A DNA stretch of 64,000 nt. Source: Terriglobia bacterium. GTDB lineage: Bacteria > Acidobacteriota > Terriglobia > Terriglobales > Acidobacteriaceae. Positions 9,175 to 19,290 of the stretch are shown here, in pieces. The notes below the pieces were generated by a model, which made no database searches, was not told the DNA's origin, and saw nothing but the letters and a program-made list of their open reading frames with translations. Numbering within the stretch: position 1 is the stretch's first letter; the number at the start of each line of letters is the position of its first letter. A program made the translations under genes and the position numbers. The stretch is from NCBI GenBank assembly GCA_020073465.1, contig JAIQFC010000025.1, forward strand, positions 20,974 through 84,973, read 5' to 3'.

Positions 9175-12100
9175 ATGCCGCAGAATAAGCACATCGAGAG
9201 CATCGCCGAAGACGAGAGCATGCCGGGAACGGTGAGGGATCTCTCGAGCCCCGAGACCTTGCGCGCCGAAGGAGCAGATTTCGCATCGCACCTGGGCTGG
9301 TTGCCGGGAACAACCCGGTCGAACACGTTTTCAGAGCGCTGCCGGCGGGTGAGAACCACTCTCCGGCAGGTGTTTGCCTCGGTGGAAACAAAATTCAAGC
9401 AGTCGCCCACCGAGGATGTCCGCTGGTTGCGCGACAACATCACTCTGATTTTTTCCGAACTGGCCAGCGTGACCACGGAAGTGAAGCCCTTCCGGACCCT
9501 GCCGCACATCCGTACTCCCAAAGGGAAGATCGTTCCCCGCGCCTTCGCGCTGGCAAAGTATTTTCTCGACTCAGCGGGGTATCAGTTCAGCGACTCGGCG
9601 TTTGCCTCTTTTTGCCAGGGTTTTCAGGATCACGCGACCCTGGATCTCCGCGAACTCTGGGCACTCGCTCCCTCACTGAAGCTGGCACTTCTTGAGCAGG
9701 TTGCCATGCGGGGCCGCAGGGCGCTGGAGGCGCCAGCAGGGGAGAACCTCGGGGTCGGAGTATGCGTCCGCAGCCTGCGCGAGGTGGCGCAAGCTCACTG
9801 GAAAGTTGTGATCGAGCCCCTGATCCTGTTCGACCAGGTTCTGCGCCAGGATCCGGCCGGGGCTTACGCCGGGATGGACTTTGAGAGCCGGAGCCTCTAT
9901 CGCAACGAACTGGCCCGGATGGCCGGCCGGTCGGACTGCACTGAAACGGAAGTTGCGCGCGAGGCGCTGGCGCTTGCGCAGCAGTCCCATGCGAAAACCT
10001 ACCGCGATCCACGGGCGCGGGCTCGCGAGTCGCACGTTGGCTACTACCTCGTTGCGGAAGGGCGCGCGCTCCTTGGCCAGAAGGTCGGCTGCAAGCACAA
10101 CTTCGTCCAGAACCTGCGGGCCTTGTTGCGCCGCCATCCCGACGAGTTCTTCCTCCCCGGAGTCGCCGTCCTCACCTTCGCCATTATCACGGGAATCCTG
10201 TTGTGGCTGACTCCGCCGTCGGTTTCTCCGCTGCTGGTTCTATTTTCGATGCTGATTCTGCTGCTCCCCAGTTCGCAGAGCGCAGTGTTGCTCATGAACT
10301 ATCTGGTCACTGCTCTGCTGCCGGCCAAGATTCTTCCCAAGCTGGATTTCTCCGAAGGCATCCCGGACGGCTGCGTCACCTTGGTGGCTGTGCCAACTCT
10401 GCTGCGGAGCGAGAAACAGGTGCGCGGACTCGTGGAAGACCTGGAAGTGCGCTTTCTCGGCAACCATGACCCCAATATCCACTTCGCCCTTCTTTCCGAT
10501 TTGCCCGACTCCGATGAGCCTGCGCCCGAAGACGATCCGCTGATCGACCTGTGCGCCAGCCTGATCCGCGAGTTGAACGGGAAATATGCAGGGCAACAAA
10601 TGGGATCGTTCTTCCTGCTGCATCGCCATCGCGTCTACAACCCGCGCGAGAAGGGATGGATGGGCTGGGAGCGAAAGCGCGGCAAACTCCTCGACCTGAA
10701 CAAGCTGCTGCGCGGGCAATACGACAGTTTCCCGGTCAAGGTCGGAGACCTCTCCATCCTGCCTACAGTGCGGTTTGTTATCACCCTTGACTCCGACACG
10801 GAGCTGCCGCGGGGTGCGGCACAACGCATGGCGGGAACGCTGGCTCATCCTTTGAACCAGGCAATCATCGACCCGGGAAAGAACATCGTGGTCGCCGGCT
10901 ACGGCATTCTTCAGCCCCGCGTCGGGGTCAGCGTGCACAGCACCGCCAATTCGCGGCTGGCCGCGATTTATGCCGGTGAGACCGGCTTTGACATCTACAC
11001 ACGCGCGGTCTCGGACGCCTACCAGGACCTCTACGGCGAAGGCAGCTTCACCGGCAAGGGAATCTATGAGGTCGACACGGTTCACCGTGTTCTCGATCGC
11101 CGTTTTCCGCGCAACGCGCTGCTCAGCCACGATCTGATCGAGGGCGCCTACGCGCGCTCGGGGCTGGCCAGTGATATCGAAGTGATCGAGGACTATCCCT
11201 CGCACTACAGCGCCTACAATCGCCGCAAACACCGCTGGCTGCGTGGCGACTGGCAGATTGCGGGATGGCTGGCTTCCCAGGTGCCCGAAGAATCCGGGGC
11301 GCGGGTGCCCAATCCCATCTCGCTCGTCTCCCGCTGGAAGATTTTCGACAACCTGCGCCGCAGCCTGGTGGAGCCGGCAACGTTTGTGCTGCTCTTGTTT
11401 GGCTGGCTGGTACCAACCGGACGGCCCGTGCGCTGGACCTTTGCCGCCATTGGTATTCTCTTCATCCCGGTCTGCTTTCAGCTGATCTTTGGGCTGGTGA
11501 AAGCTGCGGTTGAGAAGAAGCCGTCGACGGCGCACGAGGCGGTCGACACCTTTTTCACGTCCAATTTCACGATGCTGCTCACTCTCGTCTTTCTGGCCCA
11601 CCAGATGCTGCTCTCACTCGATGCCGTCGCTCGCGTGCTGGTGCGCCGCATGGTCACGCGGGAACGGCTCCTCGAGTGGGAGACAGCGGACGAAGCTGAG
11701 TCGGCGGGACGCCGCACGCCGATCGACCGTTACCTCAACTGGATGCCTGTCCTGGCGCTCGCAGTGGGGTTGTTGGTGTGGCTGGTGCAGCCGCATTCGT
11801 CACTGGCTGCGTTTCCTGTTCTGGCTCTGTGGGCTTCGAGCAAGCTGGTGTCGCTATGGCTCAACGAATCTCCGAATCCCCGGAATGAACTGCCGCGCCG
11901 GGACATCGAGTTCCTGCGCAACGCCGCGCTGCACACCTGGCGTTACTTTTCCGAGTACTCCACCGCGGAGCACAACTGGCTGATCCCCGACAACGTGCAG
12001 GAAGAGCCAGCCCGCATCGCGACACGCTTCTCACCGACGAATGTCGGACTACTTCTGAATGCGCGCCAGGTCGCGTGCGAGTTCGGATATCTTACCGTCC

Positions 12101-13647
12101 CGGAACTCGCCGAATTGACCCGGCGCACGCTGGCCACGATCGAACGCATTCCCAAGCACCACGGCCATCTGCTGAACTGGTATGACACGCGTACGCTGGA
12201 GCCATTTCCGCCGCCGTTCATCTCATCGGTGGATAGCGGCAACCTGCTGGCTTCGCTCTGGACGCTGCAGCAGGGATGCCTCGACCGCCTGCGCCAGCCT
12301 CTATTGCAGTCGAAGTTGGCGGAAGGCTTCGTCGATTGCCTGGAGGCTCTGGCGGAAATGCGCGCGATTCCCCGCAAGGGCTTCTCACGTTGCGAAGTGG
12401 ATCTGCGCAGCGAGAACTGGTTGCCGGCAATCCTAGCTTTGCCGGATGCAACGCTCGATGAGGCAAATGCGGGCCTGCAGTTCAAGCGCGCTGCGGACGC
12501 CAGCTGGTTCCGAAACGAGGCTCGGGCGCGGTTGGGGAACATCCAGAATGTGGTGCGCTTGTACGCTCCCTGGTGGCTGCCGGAGTTTGCGCCGCTGCGC
12601 AGTGACTCCGCCCTCGGCGCAATGCTGGCCGAGCAGGTCTCGCTGCAATTGCTGCCGGCGTTCCTCGACGCGTTGCAGGAGCAGCTCTGCCAGTTGCCTC
12701 CTGAGAAGGATGAGAACAGAGTGCTCTACGAGCGTCTTCTGCTCATGCTTCCCGAAGTCCGCAGCAACACGCTGCGGCTGATCGCAGATTTGAAATCCCT
12801 GGCCGCGGATGCTGGAAAACTGGCTGACGGCATGGATTTCGCCTTCCTGCTGAACCCGCGGCGGCAGCTGATGTCGGTGGGCTTCGATGTGCAGACGAAC
12901 GAGCTGCAGCCGGCCTGCTACGACCTGCTCGCCACCGAATCGCGTACCGCGGTGTTTGCCGCGATCGCCAAGGAAGACATTCCCCAGGACAGCTGGTTCC
13001 ACCTGGGCCGCGGACATACGCTCGACCGCGGGCGCCCGGTCCTGCTCTCCTGGACAGGGACGATGTTCGAGTACCTGATGCCGGCGTTGTGGATGCGGAC
13101 GTATCCCGACACGCTGCTGGATCGCAGCCGGGTTGCGGCGGTGCGGTCGCAGCAGGCCTATGCCGCAAACCGGCGGATTCCATGGGGGATTTCCGAGTCG
13201 GCGTATTACAAGCTCGACGAGGCGGGGAATTACCAGTACCGCGCTTTTGGACTCCCGCAACTGGCGATGAGGAAGACGGATTCGAACCCGCTGGTGATCT
13301 CGCCCTATTCGACGTTTCTGGCGCTGAACGTCGATGCTTCGGCGGCGTTGAGCAACCTGCGGCGCATGGAGTCGATGGGATGGTTCGGCTCTCACGGATT
13401 CTATGAGGCGGCGGACTACAGCATCTTGCGCAGCCGCTTCCGTTGGTCGCGTTGCCAGCTGGTGCGGTGCTGGATGGCGCACCACCAGGGCATGAGCCTG
13501 CTGTCGCTGGCGAACTTCCTTGGCGATAACGTGGTGCAGCGCTGGTTCCATTGCGACCGGCGAGTGCAGGCGACGCAGCTTCTGCTGCACGAAAAGCCGG
13601 TTTCTCACGTGCGGCCTTCGGAAATCCCCTACGTCAAGGTAGCGTGA
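9175..13647 (+). CDS. GT84 beta-1,2-glucan synthase (NdvB/ChvB-like) lacking the GH94 module, 1490 aa
   Basis: The ATG at 9175 has an AGGGA ribosome binding site 5 bases upstream and lies 13 bases after the exporter stop. Order of parts: N-terminal region (1-325); a pair of membrane helices (about 329-385); a GT84 glycosyltransferase domain with a DSD motif at about 539-541 and the Q/RxxRW-like RRKHRWLRGDWQ near 685-695; further helices (about 735-850); then a glycoamylase-like PF10091 domain from about 935 to the end, with WGISESAY and AHHQGMSLLSLANFL. Classical cyclic beta-1,2-glucan synthases are about 2,800 residues and end in a GH94 phosphorylase-like domain that sets chain length. Here the frame stops right after PF10091 and no GH94-like sequence follows. 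Confidence 0.85.
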   Translation: MPQNKHIESIAEDESMPGTVRDLSSPETLRAEGADFASHLGWLPGTTRSNTFSERCRRVRTTLRQVFASVETKFKQSPTEDVRWLRDNITLIFSELASVTTEVKPFRTLPHIRTPKGKIVPRAFALAKYFLDSAGYQFSDSAFASFCQGFQDHATLDLRELWALAPSLKLALLEQVAMRGRRALEAPAGENLGVGVCVRSLREVAQAHWKVVIEPLILFDQVLRQDPAGAYAGMDFESRSLYRNELARMAGRSDCTETEVAREALALAQQSHAKTYRDPRARARESHVGYYLVAEGRALLGQKVGCKHNFVQNLRALLRRHPDEFFLPGVAVLTFAIITGILLWLTPPSVSPLLVLFSMLILLLPSSQSAVLLMNYLVTALLPAKILPKLDFSEGIPDGCVTLVAVPTLLRSEKQVRGLVEDLEVRFLGNHDPNIHFALLSDLPDSDEPAPEDDPLIDLCASLIRELNGKYAGQQMGSFFLLHRHRVYNPREKGWMGWERKRGKLLDLNKLLRGQYDSFPVKVGDLSILPTVRFVITLDSDTELPRGAAQRMAGTLAHPLNQAIIDPGKNIVVAGYGILQPRVGVSVHSTANSRLAAIYAGETGFDIYTRAVSDAYQDLYGEGSFTGKGIYEVDTVHRVLDRRFPRNALLSHDLIEGAYARSGLASDIEVIEDYPSHYSAYNRRKHRWLRGDWQIAGWLASQVPEESGARVPNPISLVSRWKIFDNLRRSLVEPATFVLLLFGWLVPTGRPVRWTFAAIGILFIPVCFQLIFGLVKAAVEKKPSTAHEAVDTFFTSNFTMLLTLVFLAHQMLLSLDAVARVLVRRMVTRERLLEWETADEAESAGRRTPIDRYLNWMPVLALAVGLLVWLVQPHSSLAAFPVLALWASSKLVSLWLNESPNPRNELPRRDIEFLRNAALHTWRYFSEYSTAEHNWLIPDNVQEEPARIATRFSPTNVGLLLNARQVACEFGYLTVPELAELTRRTLATIERIPKHHGHLLNWYDTRTLEPFPPPFISSVDSGNLLASLWTLQQGCLDRLRQPLLQSKLAEGFVDCLEALAEMRAIPRKGFSRCEVDLRSENWLPAILALPDATLDEANAGLQFKRAADASWFRNEARARLGNIQNVVRLYAPWWLPEFAPLRSDSALGAMLAEQVSLQLLPAFLDALQEQLCQLPPEKDENRVLYERLLLMLPEVRSNTLRLIADLKSLAADAGKLADGMDFAFLLNPRRQLMSVGFDVQTNELQPACYDLLATESRTAVFAAIAKEDIPQDSWFHLGRGHTLDRGRPVLLSWTGTMFEYLMPALWMRTYPDTLLDRSRVAAVRSQQAYAANRRIPWGISESAYYKLDEAGNYQYRAFGLPQLAMRKTDSNPLVISPYSTFLALNVDASAALSNLRRMESMGWFGSHGFYEAADYSILRSRFRWSRCQLVRCWMAHHQGMSLLSLANFLGDNVVQRWFHCDRRVQATQLLLHEKPVSHVRPSEIPYVKVA

Positions 13648-13765
13648 GATGTACATCCAGGAGGAACTGGGGGAATCCTGTGATTGCGGCCAAGGAGCGC
13701 AAGCGGCGGGGTGTTGCGGTGTTTTGTCAAGTTTTGGTCTTCATACAACCCGACGCACAACAATC

Positions 13766-13794
13766 TTGATCAGAGAAGGGATAAGCCGTATAAA
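13766..13794 (+). promoter_or_regulatory. Putative sigma-70 promoter of the sedolisin gene
   Basis: TTGATC at 13766-13771 and TATAAA at 13789-13794 are separated by exactly 17 bases and lie about 45 bases before the ATG at 13837. The match is good for a vegetative promoter, but it was found by eye only. Confidence 0.5.
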
Positions 13795-13836
13795 GTTAGG
13801 CTGCCTCAAATACGCCGGATCTGCCACGGAGTGTGT

Positions 13837-16800
13837 ATGCGACCCTTTCGGGCCTTGGTGTTGTTCTTCTTCATCGTAACCCTGCTCTCCCCGCTAACTT
13901 TTGCCGTCCAGCCCGACCGTATCGCGGGCGTGATTGATTCCAGCCAGATGGTCACGCTATCGAGAGGCGTGCATCCCAAGGCGCAGCTGAAATATGACCA
14001 AGGTCTGGTGGAACCGTCCTTCCGGCTGAACTATGTCACGTTGCTGACTGTTCCCTCGGCGAGCCAAAAAAAGGCTCTAGCCAAGCTCGTAGCCGAACAA
14101 CAAGATCCGAAATCGCCGAATTACCACAAGTGGCTCACGCCGGAGCAGTACGCTGATCGCTTTGGGCTCAGCCAGGGCGATGTGGAGAGGATCAAGACCT
14201 GGCTCGAGTCGCAGGGATTGGGCATCACGAAGGTCGCTCGCGCCCGCAACTGGATCGTCTTCAACGGCACGGCTGATCAGGTGCAACGGGCGTTTCAGAC
14301 CCAGATTCACCGCTACAACGTGGATGGCGAGATGCACTTCGCCAATGCGACGGCACCGGCAATCCCTGCGGCGCTATCCGGGATCGCGACTGGATTCCGC
14401 GGCCTGCACGATTTCCGCCCGAAGCCGATGGGTATCCGGAGCGCCGGCGCTCGCCCGTTTTACAACAGCTCAGCGTTCGGAGACCTGGTGGCTCCCGGCG
14501 ACGTGAAAACCATCTATGGCATCGATGCGCTGTACACGCAGGGAATCGATGGCACGGGACAGAAGATCGCGGTCGCGGGCCAGACGGACATCTTTCTGGA
14601 GGATATTGCTGACTTCCGCTCCGGATTCGGTCTTTCCGCCATCAATTGCACAACGAACTCCAGTGGGGTTATCACCGCCTGCAACACCAGCAACTTCCAG
14701 TACGTGCAGGCTACGACTTCTGATCCCGGGGTCTCTCCCGGCGACCTTAGCGAGGCCGATCTCGACATTGAATGGTCGGGCGCCGTGGCCCGCAACGCCC
14801 AGATCATCTATGTGAATGCTGCCCAAAGCGCAGGTGGAGCCTTTGACGCGTACTATGATGCCATCGACAACAATCGTGCGCCGGTGATCAGTTTGAGTTA
14901 CGGCACGTGCGAGCGCTTCGACTCGGCCGAAGGCTTTATCGATTCCGATGAAGCCGAATTGGCTTTTGGCAACTCGGAAGGCATTACGATCGTGAACTCT
15001 TCCGGCGACTCTGGAGCCGCCGAATGCGACTTCAACAGCAAACTGGCAAAGAACGGCCTGGCCGTAGCCTATCCTGCGAGCAGCCCGGAAGTGACCGGCA
15101 TCGGTGGGACGTTACTGCCTTATCCTTCCAGCTACGACGGCACGCACTTTGGCACGATCAATGGGCCCGATGGCGGAACTGCGCTGGGCTATATCTCCGA
15201 GACGGTCTGGAACGACGACACCGAAATCGCGAATTTTTGCCAGCTCAACCCCTCCAGCAGTTTCTGCACCTCGCGGGGGATTGTGGACGCGCATACGGCG
15301 CAGACGGCCCTTGGAATTTCGTCGACGGGCGGCGGCGCCAGCAACTGCTTCACCACGAACGTGAGCGGAGTATGCACGGGCGGATTTGCTCAGCCTTCCT
15401 GGCAGACGGTGACCGTCTCCGGTCAGGCCGCGGTGCGCTTTTCGCCCGATGTCTCGCTGATGGCATCCCCGAATTTCCCTGGCTTCATCTTCTGCACGCA
15501 ACTGTCGGAACTCAACCAGGCGGGCACTGGAAGCGGGTGTGCCCCTGGCGGAGTCGCGGGTATTACAAGTGCCGTTAATAACTTTACTTCTATCATTGGA
15601 GGCACTTCCGCATCAGCCCCGGTTTTTGCGGGTATGGTGGCATTGCTTAATCAGTACCTGGGGAATGCGAACGGACTCGGCAACGCGAATCCCATGCTGT
15701 ACCAGCTTGCGGCAACGGCGGGCTCGGCGTTTCATGACATTACCGTTGGGAATAACAAAGTTTACTGCACGCCGAGCACACCTGCGGGTCAGCCTACAGC
15801 TGTGCAGTGTCCGGCGGCGGGAGTCTTCGGTTACAGCGCGAGCACGGGCTACGATCTGGTGACGGGATTAGGCTCCGTGAACCTGGGAAACTTGGCTGTT
15901 GCCTGGGCCAACCCTCCTGACTTTCAATTTGGATCTGGCGCTTTGGTCACCAGTGTGCCAGCGGGTCAGAACGCTCCAATCACACTCACGGTCACGCCTG
16001 TGAACGGTTTCAGTCAGACTACAACCTTTGGTTGCTCCGGTTTGCCAACAGGGGCGAGTTGCAGTTTCAACCCCCCCAGTGTTGTGCCGAGTGGTGCGCC
16101 TGTGACGACCACGTTAACCCTGAAAACCAGCGCAAACATGGCACCAAGCGGTCCCACTACCGTGAGCATAACGGCAACCACGGGGGTTTTGAGCCAGCTC
16201 AGTCGTTCGGTAACCGATGACTTGACGGTACAGGCGACCACCGAGAGCTTTACCTTGACCCCCGGCGTGGCAACGATCACGCTGGCCCCGGGCGCCTCAA
16301 CCGGAAACACGAATGGACTTACGGTCGACGACGGTGGCACTGGTTTCCTGGTAGTCAGCGGCGGCAACACTACCACCGCGCTGCCGTTGACCTACACCTG
16401 CGCGATTACACCGACGGCTGCGGAGGCAAGCTGCGCGGTGAGTCCAAGTCCAGGGAGTGTCATCAACCCGACGGTGAGCATCAGAACCACCGCGCCCACG
16501 GGGAGATTGAATTCACCATTTGAGCGCGGGAACCGCATCTTCTATGCGATGCTGCTTCCCGGCCTGTTTGGAATTGTGCTTGCCGCGGGGTCACGACGCC
16601 GGGGCATGCGTATGCTCGGCCTGATTGTGGTGCTCGGGTGCTCCACGATGTGGATGGGCGCGTGCGGCGGCAGCGGCGGTGGCGGCGGCCACAAGGATCC
16701 AGGCACTCCCGCTGGGAATTACACCGTAACGGTGAATGCAACCACCGGCGGCGCGAGCCCGCTGACGGGGTCAACGTCGTTTGCCTTGGTTGTGCAGTAG
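13837..16800 (+). CDS. Secreted sedolisin (S53 family serine-carboxyl peptidase, pro-kumamolisin type), 987 aa
   Basis: Signal peptide at residues 1-23, then a pro-kumamolisin activation domain (about 45-185, with the SPNYHKWLTPEQYADRFG landmark). The catalytic domain has SEADLDIEW (Glu306 and Asp310, spaced four apart as in sedolisins), the oxyanion Asp391 in SSGDSGA and the nucleophile Ser591 in GGTSASAP. After it come Ig-like modules (about 690-890), a hydrophobic segment (about 915-935), a second one with ACGGSGGGGG, and a short tail. It probably digests protein outside the cell, likely in acid conditions as known for S53. The ATG at 13837 is chosen because it starts the signal peptide. 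A terminator follows directly. Confidence 0.9.
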   Translation: MRPFRALVLFFFIVTLLSPLTFAVQPDRIAGVIDSSQMVTLSRGVHPKAQLKYDQGLVEPSFRLNYVTLLTVPSASQKKALAKLVAEQQDPKSPNYHKWLTPEQYADRFGLSQGDVERIKTWLESQGLGITKVARARNWIVFNGTADQVQRAFQTQIHRYNVDGEMHFANATAPAIPAALSGIATGFRGLHDFRPKPMGIRSAGARPFYNSSAFGDLVAPGDVKTIYGIDALYTQGIDGTGQKIAVAGQTDIFLEDIADFRSGFGLSAINCTTNSSGVITACNTSNFQYVQATTSDPGVSPGDLSEADLDIEWSGAVARNAQIIYVNAAQSAGGAFDAYYDAIDNNRAPVISLSYGTCERFDSAEGFIDSDEAELAFGNSEGITIVNSSGDSGAAECDFNSKLAKNGLAVAYPASSPEVTGIGGTLLPYPSSYDGTHFGTINGPDGGTALGYISETVWNDDTEIANFCQLNPSSSFCTSRGIVDAHTAQTALGISSTGGGASNCFTTNVSGVCTGGFAQPSWQTVTVSGQAAVRFSPDVSLMASPNFPGFIFCTQLSELNQAGTGSGCAPGGVAGITSAVNNFTSIIGGTSASAPVFAGMVALLNQYLGNANGLGNANPMLYQLAATAGSAFHDITVGNNKVYCTPSTPAGQPTAVQCPAAGVFGYSASTGYDLVTGLGSVNLGNLAVAWANPPDFQFGSGALVTSVPAGQNAPITLTVTPVNGFSQTTTFGCSGLPTGASCSFNPPSVVPSGAPVTTTLTLKTSANMAPSGPTTVSITATTGVLSQLSRSVTDDLTVQATTESFTLTPGVATITLAPGASTGNTNGLTVDDGGTGFLVVSGGNTTTALPLTYTCAITPTAAEASCAVSPSPGSVINPTVSIRTTAPTGRLNSPFERGNRIFYAMLLPGLFGIVLAAGSRRRGMRMLGLIVVLGCSTMWMGACGGSGGGGGHKDPGTPAGNYTVTVNATTGGASPLTGSTSFALVVQ

Positions 16801-16816
16801 CTGAGCAGTGATTTCG

Positions 16817-16850
16817 AAGGCGCTCCGCTGAGGCGGGGCGCCTTTTTTTT
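16817..16850 (+). terminator. Rho-independent terminator after the sedolisin gene
   Basis: A GC-rich stem with left arm GGCGCTCCGC and right arm GGCGGGGCGCC (one wobble) and a loop of a few bases is followed by eight T. It lies 17 bases after the stop codon. Confidence 0.85.
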
Positions 16851-17488
16851 CGTGGGTTGCGGCGCTCCATCCCGTTCTTGACGGGGAGGGCACGACTTCC
16901 AGAGGTTGCGAAAACTCACTACGCGGACGGAGTGTACCTTAGCGGCTAAAGCCGCGATTGATTTTGTGGTCCTTGCGGCGCGGCTCGAAGCCGCGCCCTT
17001 TCAAAACAGGGGCGCAGCTCGAGTCTTTCCGCAACCTCTTCCAGTCGTGCCCAGAAGCAAGCCCAGAGTGGAGGTTTTACAGTTTGCTGAAAAAACAGTT
17101 TTGGTACCCCGGGGGCTAAAGCCCTGACAAAAACAAAGGCTTTATCGCAGCGCTGGAAGCGCTGCGCCACCCAAATCGGAGTTTTTTAGGATTCCGTTAG
17201 GCACTGAGGAAGTTGCCTCCAAGGGCTGACCCCGGCGGCTCAAAGCCGCAACTTCCAGCGGCCTGTTCTCGGCACGAGTAGAACTCGTGCCCTTCCCGAC
17301 TCTCCATCTCCCCAGCATTGAGAATTGGCTTGTCCGGCGATGTCCTGAATTGAACCACCAAGGACACGAAGGTGCACGAAGGAAACCCTCGAGGCCCTTG
17401 CGGGAATGACCGGCTGGGTACTTCGCAGTGTGTCCGAGAATCAACGTCAACGGCGGCGGACAAGAATGTCCGCCCCACACGAGCAGCG
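16851..17488. repeat. Repeat-filled intergenic region (GGCTAAAGCC family)
   Basis: About 640 bases between two oppositely directed genes, with no credible coding sequence. It holds several short hairpins built on the phrase CGGCTAAAGCCG: around 16940-17012 (with GCGCGGCTCGAAGCCGCGCC) and around 17108-17172 (GGGGGCTAAAGCCC, then GCGCTGGAAGCGC). A near copy of the first unit lies at 30965-31080. Around 17430-17490 a CGGACAAGAATGTCCG hairpin is present. Confidence 0.7.
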
Positions 17489-19027
17489 CTAGCTCGTGAG
17501 GCGGTCCGAGGAGATAGGCTTCATGGGCCACACGGCGATTTCGGTTACTGCGCTGCGCGGTCGCGGGGCGATCTTCAGCGGAGTTTGGGGAGCGGTGTAG
17601 ACGCGCTCGGTGATGGCTGCGGTGTCGTTGGCGAACAGTTCGAGTACGGAACCGTCTACGAACAAGCGCAAGCGGAGAGGCTGGCCTGCGGGTGCGGCTA
17701 GCACGGCATGCGTTTTGTTGATGCTCAGGTCGCCACCTGTGCCTTCGGGGCGATAGGCAAGGGTGGCGAAGGGTTCGTCAGCTTCTGAGCGCAGTTCGAG
17801 CGAGAAGGGATGATTCGCGTCGGGCACGAAGGTGACTTCCAACTCGGCGGCGAGGTTGCGGATCCGCATCGCGGCCAGGGATTTCGCTGCGGGTGCGGAA
17901 TCCAGGGGGCCGCGAACCTGTACGAGTTCTCCGCGAAAAGTCTCAACCGCGGGCGACGGCGCCATGCGCAGGGTTCCGTCGGGCGCGAGGGTGAGCACGC
18001 GGGGAAGGCTCATCACACCGGCCCATCCGGCGGCTTTGTGTTCTTTCTCGGGACGGGTCTCGGGAATCCAGCCCCACAGGATGCGATTGCCGTCGCGATC
18101 GAGCATGGTGCGGGCGGCGTAGTAGGCGCCGAAATCGACGGTGCCTTCCTTCTCGGGAAGGAAGCGCTGATCTTTGTACTGTCCGACTTTCCAGAAAACT
18201 CTCCCCATCGTCGAGATGAGCAGAGCATGGCGGTCGCCCAGCGAAAAGAAGTCAGGGCATTCCCACATTTCTCCGGTGTCGACGGGGTTGACGGATTTCG
18301 AGGTGCTGGGGGAGCCTTCGATCAAGGGATGAAGATAAGTCCAGTGACGGAGATCGGTGGAGCGATAGAGCAGAATCGCTCCGCCTTTTCCGGCGACGCC
18401 CGAACCCAGAACCATTCTCCACTCATCGCCTTCGCGCCACAGGCAGGGATCGCGGAAGCCGGTTACGTTCAGGGCGTCGGGAGGACTGCTGAGAATGGGG
18501 TCTCGGGCTTTTTGCCAGGTACGCATTCCATCGTGGGAAATGGCGAGGCACTGGACCTCGCGCCAGGTGTGGGCGCCATCTTTCAGGGTAGCGTCGGACG
18601 GAGATGGAGGCGGCGCGACGCCGGTATAGATCGCGGTGGGCGTGCCGCGGTCGAGAACGATGGCGCCACTGAAAACTCCGTCGCGGTCATAGCCGTTGGG
18701 CGTGGGGGCGATCGCGATGGGCTCGTGATGCCAGTGCACCATGTCGGGGCTGGTGCCGTGAGCCCAGTGCATCGATCCCCAGAAGGCTCCGAAGGGATCG
18801 TACTGGTAGAACATGTGGTAGCGGCCCTCGAAAAAGATGGGACCGTTGGGATCGTTCATCCAGTTCGCGGCGGGGAGCAGGTGGAACTGTGGGCGCAGGG
18901 GATCGAGAGCCAGGGCTGAGGCCTTCTTCTCGGCAGACCCGAGGGCGGATATCCACTTCGGCGCGGACAGCGTTACTGCAGTAGTCCCGAGTGCGGCGGT
19001 GAAGCGACGACGTGAGATCTTGTGCAT
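17489..19027 (-). CDS. GH32 glycoside hydrolase (fructosidase: levanase/invertase type), Tat-exported, 512 aa
   Basis: The ATG at 19027 starts MHKISRRRFTAALG, a twin-arginine signal. The five-bladed propeller motifs of GH32 are all present: WMNDPNG at 56-62 (nucleophile Asp59), FRDP at about 191-194 (transition-state Asp) and ECPD at 256-259 (acid/base Glu256). A C-terminal beta-sandwich runs from about residue 355. It is predicted to cleave beta-fructosides (sucrose, inulin or levan) in the periplasm or outside. The exact specificity cannot be read from sequence. No sugar transporter is next to it. An upstream GTG (19054) would spoil the Tat signal position and is not used. Confidence 0.9.
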   Translation of the reverse strand: MHKISRRRFTAALGTTAVTLSAPKWISALGSAEKKASALALDPLRPQFHLLPAANWMNDPNGPIFFEGRYHMFYQYDPFGAFWGSMHWAHGTSPDMVHWHHEPIAIAPTPNGYDRDGVFSGAIVLDRGTPTAIYTGVAPPPSPSDATLKDGAHTWREVQCLAISHDGMRTWQKARDPILSSPPDALNVTGFRDPCLWREGDEWRMVLGSGVAGKGGAILLYRSTDLRHWTYLHPLIEGSPSTSKSVNPVDTGEMWECPDFFSLGDRHALLISTMGRVFWKVGQYKDQRFLPEKEGTVDFGAYYAARTMLDRDGNRILWGWIPETRPEKEHKAAGWAGVMSLPRVLTLAPDGTLRMAPSPAVETFRGELVQVRGPLDSAPAAKSLAAMRIRNLAAELEVTFVPDANHPFSLELRSEADEPFATLAYRPEGTGGDLSINKTHAVLAAPAGQPLRLRLFVDGSVLELFANDTAAITERVYTAPQTPLKIAPRPRSAVTEIAVWPMKPISSDRLTS

Positions 19028-19290
19028 GAGATGCCTCGTGGGGTCACTGTACACAAAAACGTGCGGATGAAGACAGAGTTGGGCGCGTGCAATGAGAGTT
19101 GTGTGTCAATCCAAAACGATTGCGATGCGCGCAAGATCCTTCGCTCCGCCTGAAAAGCGGCTACGCTCAGGATGACGCCGAGATTGAGACGGTTAAGAAA
19201 TAACCCACAACGCAGCCAGAGGTGCTTTGCCATGCGGCCCGCCATCTGAGAGACTGGCCACTGACCACTAGCCACTGATCACTTCTCACC
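19028..19290. repeat. Intergenic region with two dispersed repeat units
   Basis: Around 19130-19176 is a CCTTCGCTCCGCC...CAGGATGACGC unit. Around 19250-19285 is a GGCCACTGACCAC unit of the same family as 23401-23486 and 54150-54225. No gene is seen. The GH32 promoter (minus) and the mutL promoter (plus) must lie here but are not clear. Confidence 0.65.

Noticed and set aside
10240..11601. 453-codon minus-strand frame inside the glucan synthase gene
   Set aside because: Shadow of the GT84 domain: composition is rich in Arg/His/Gln, with no recognisable domain.
17810..18919. 369-codon plus-strand frame antisense to GH32
   Set aside because: It mirrors the GH32 gene codon by codon and shows no independent motif or ribosome binding site.
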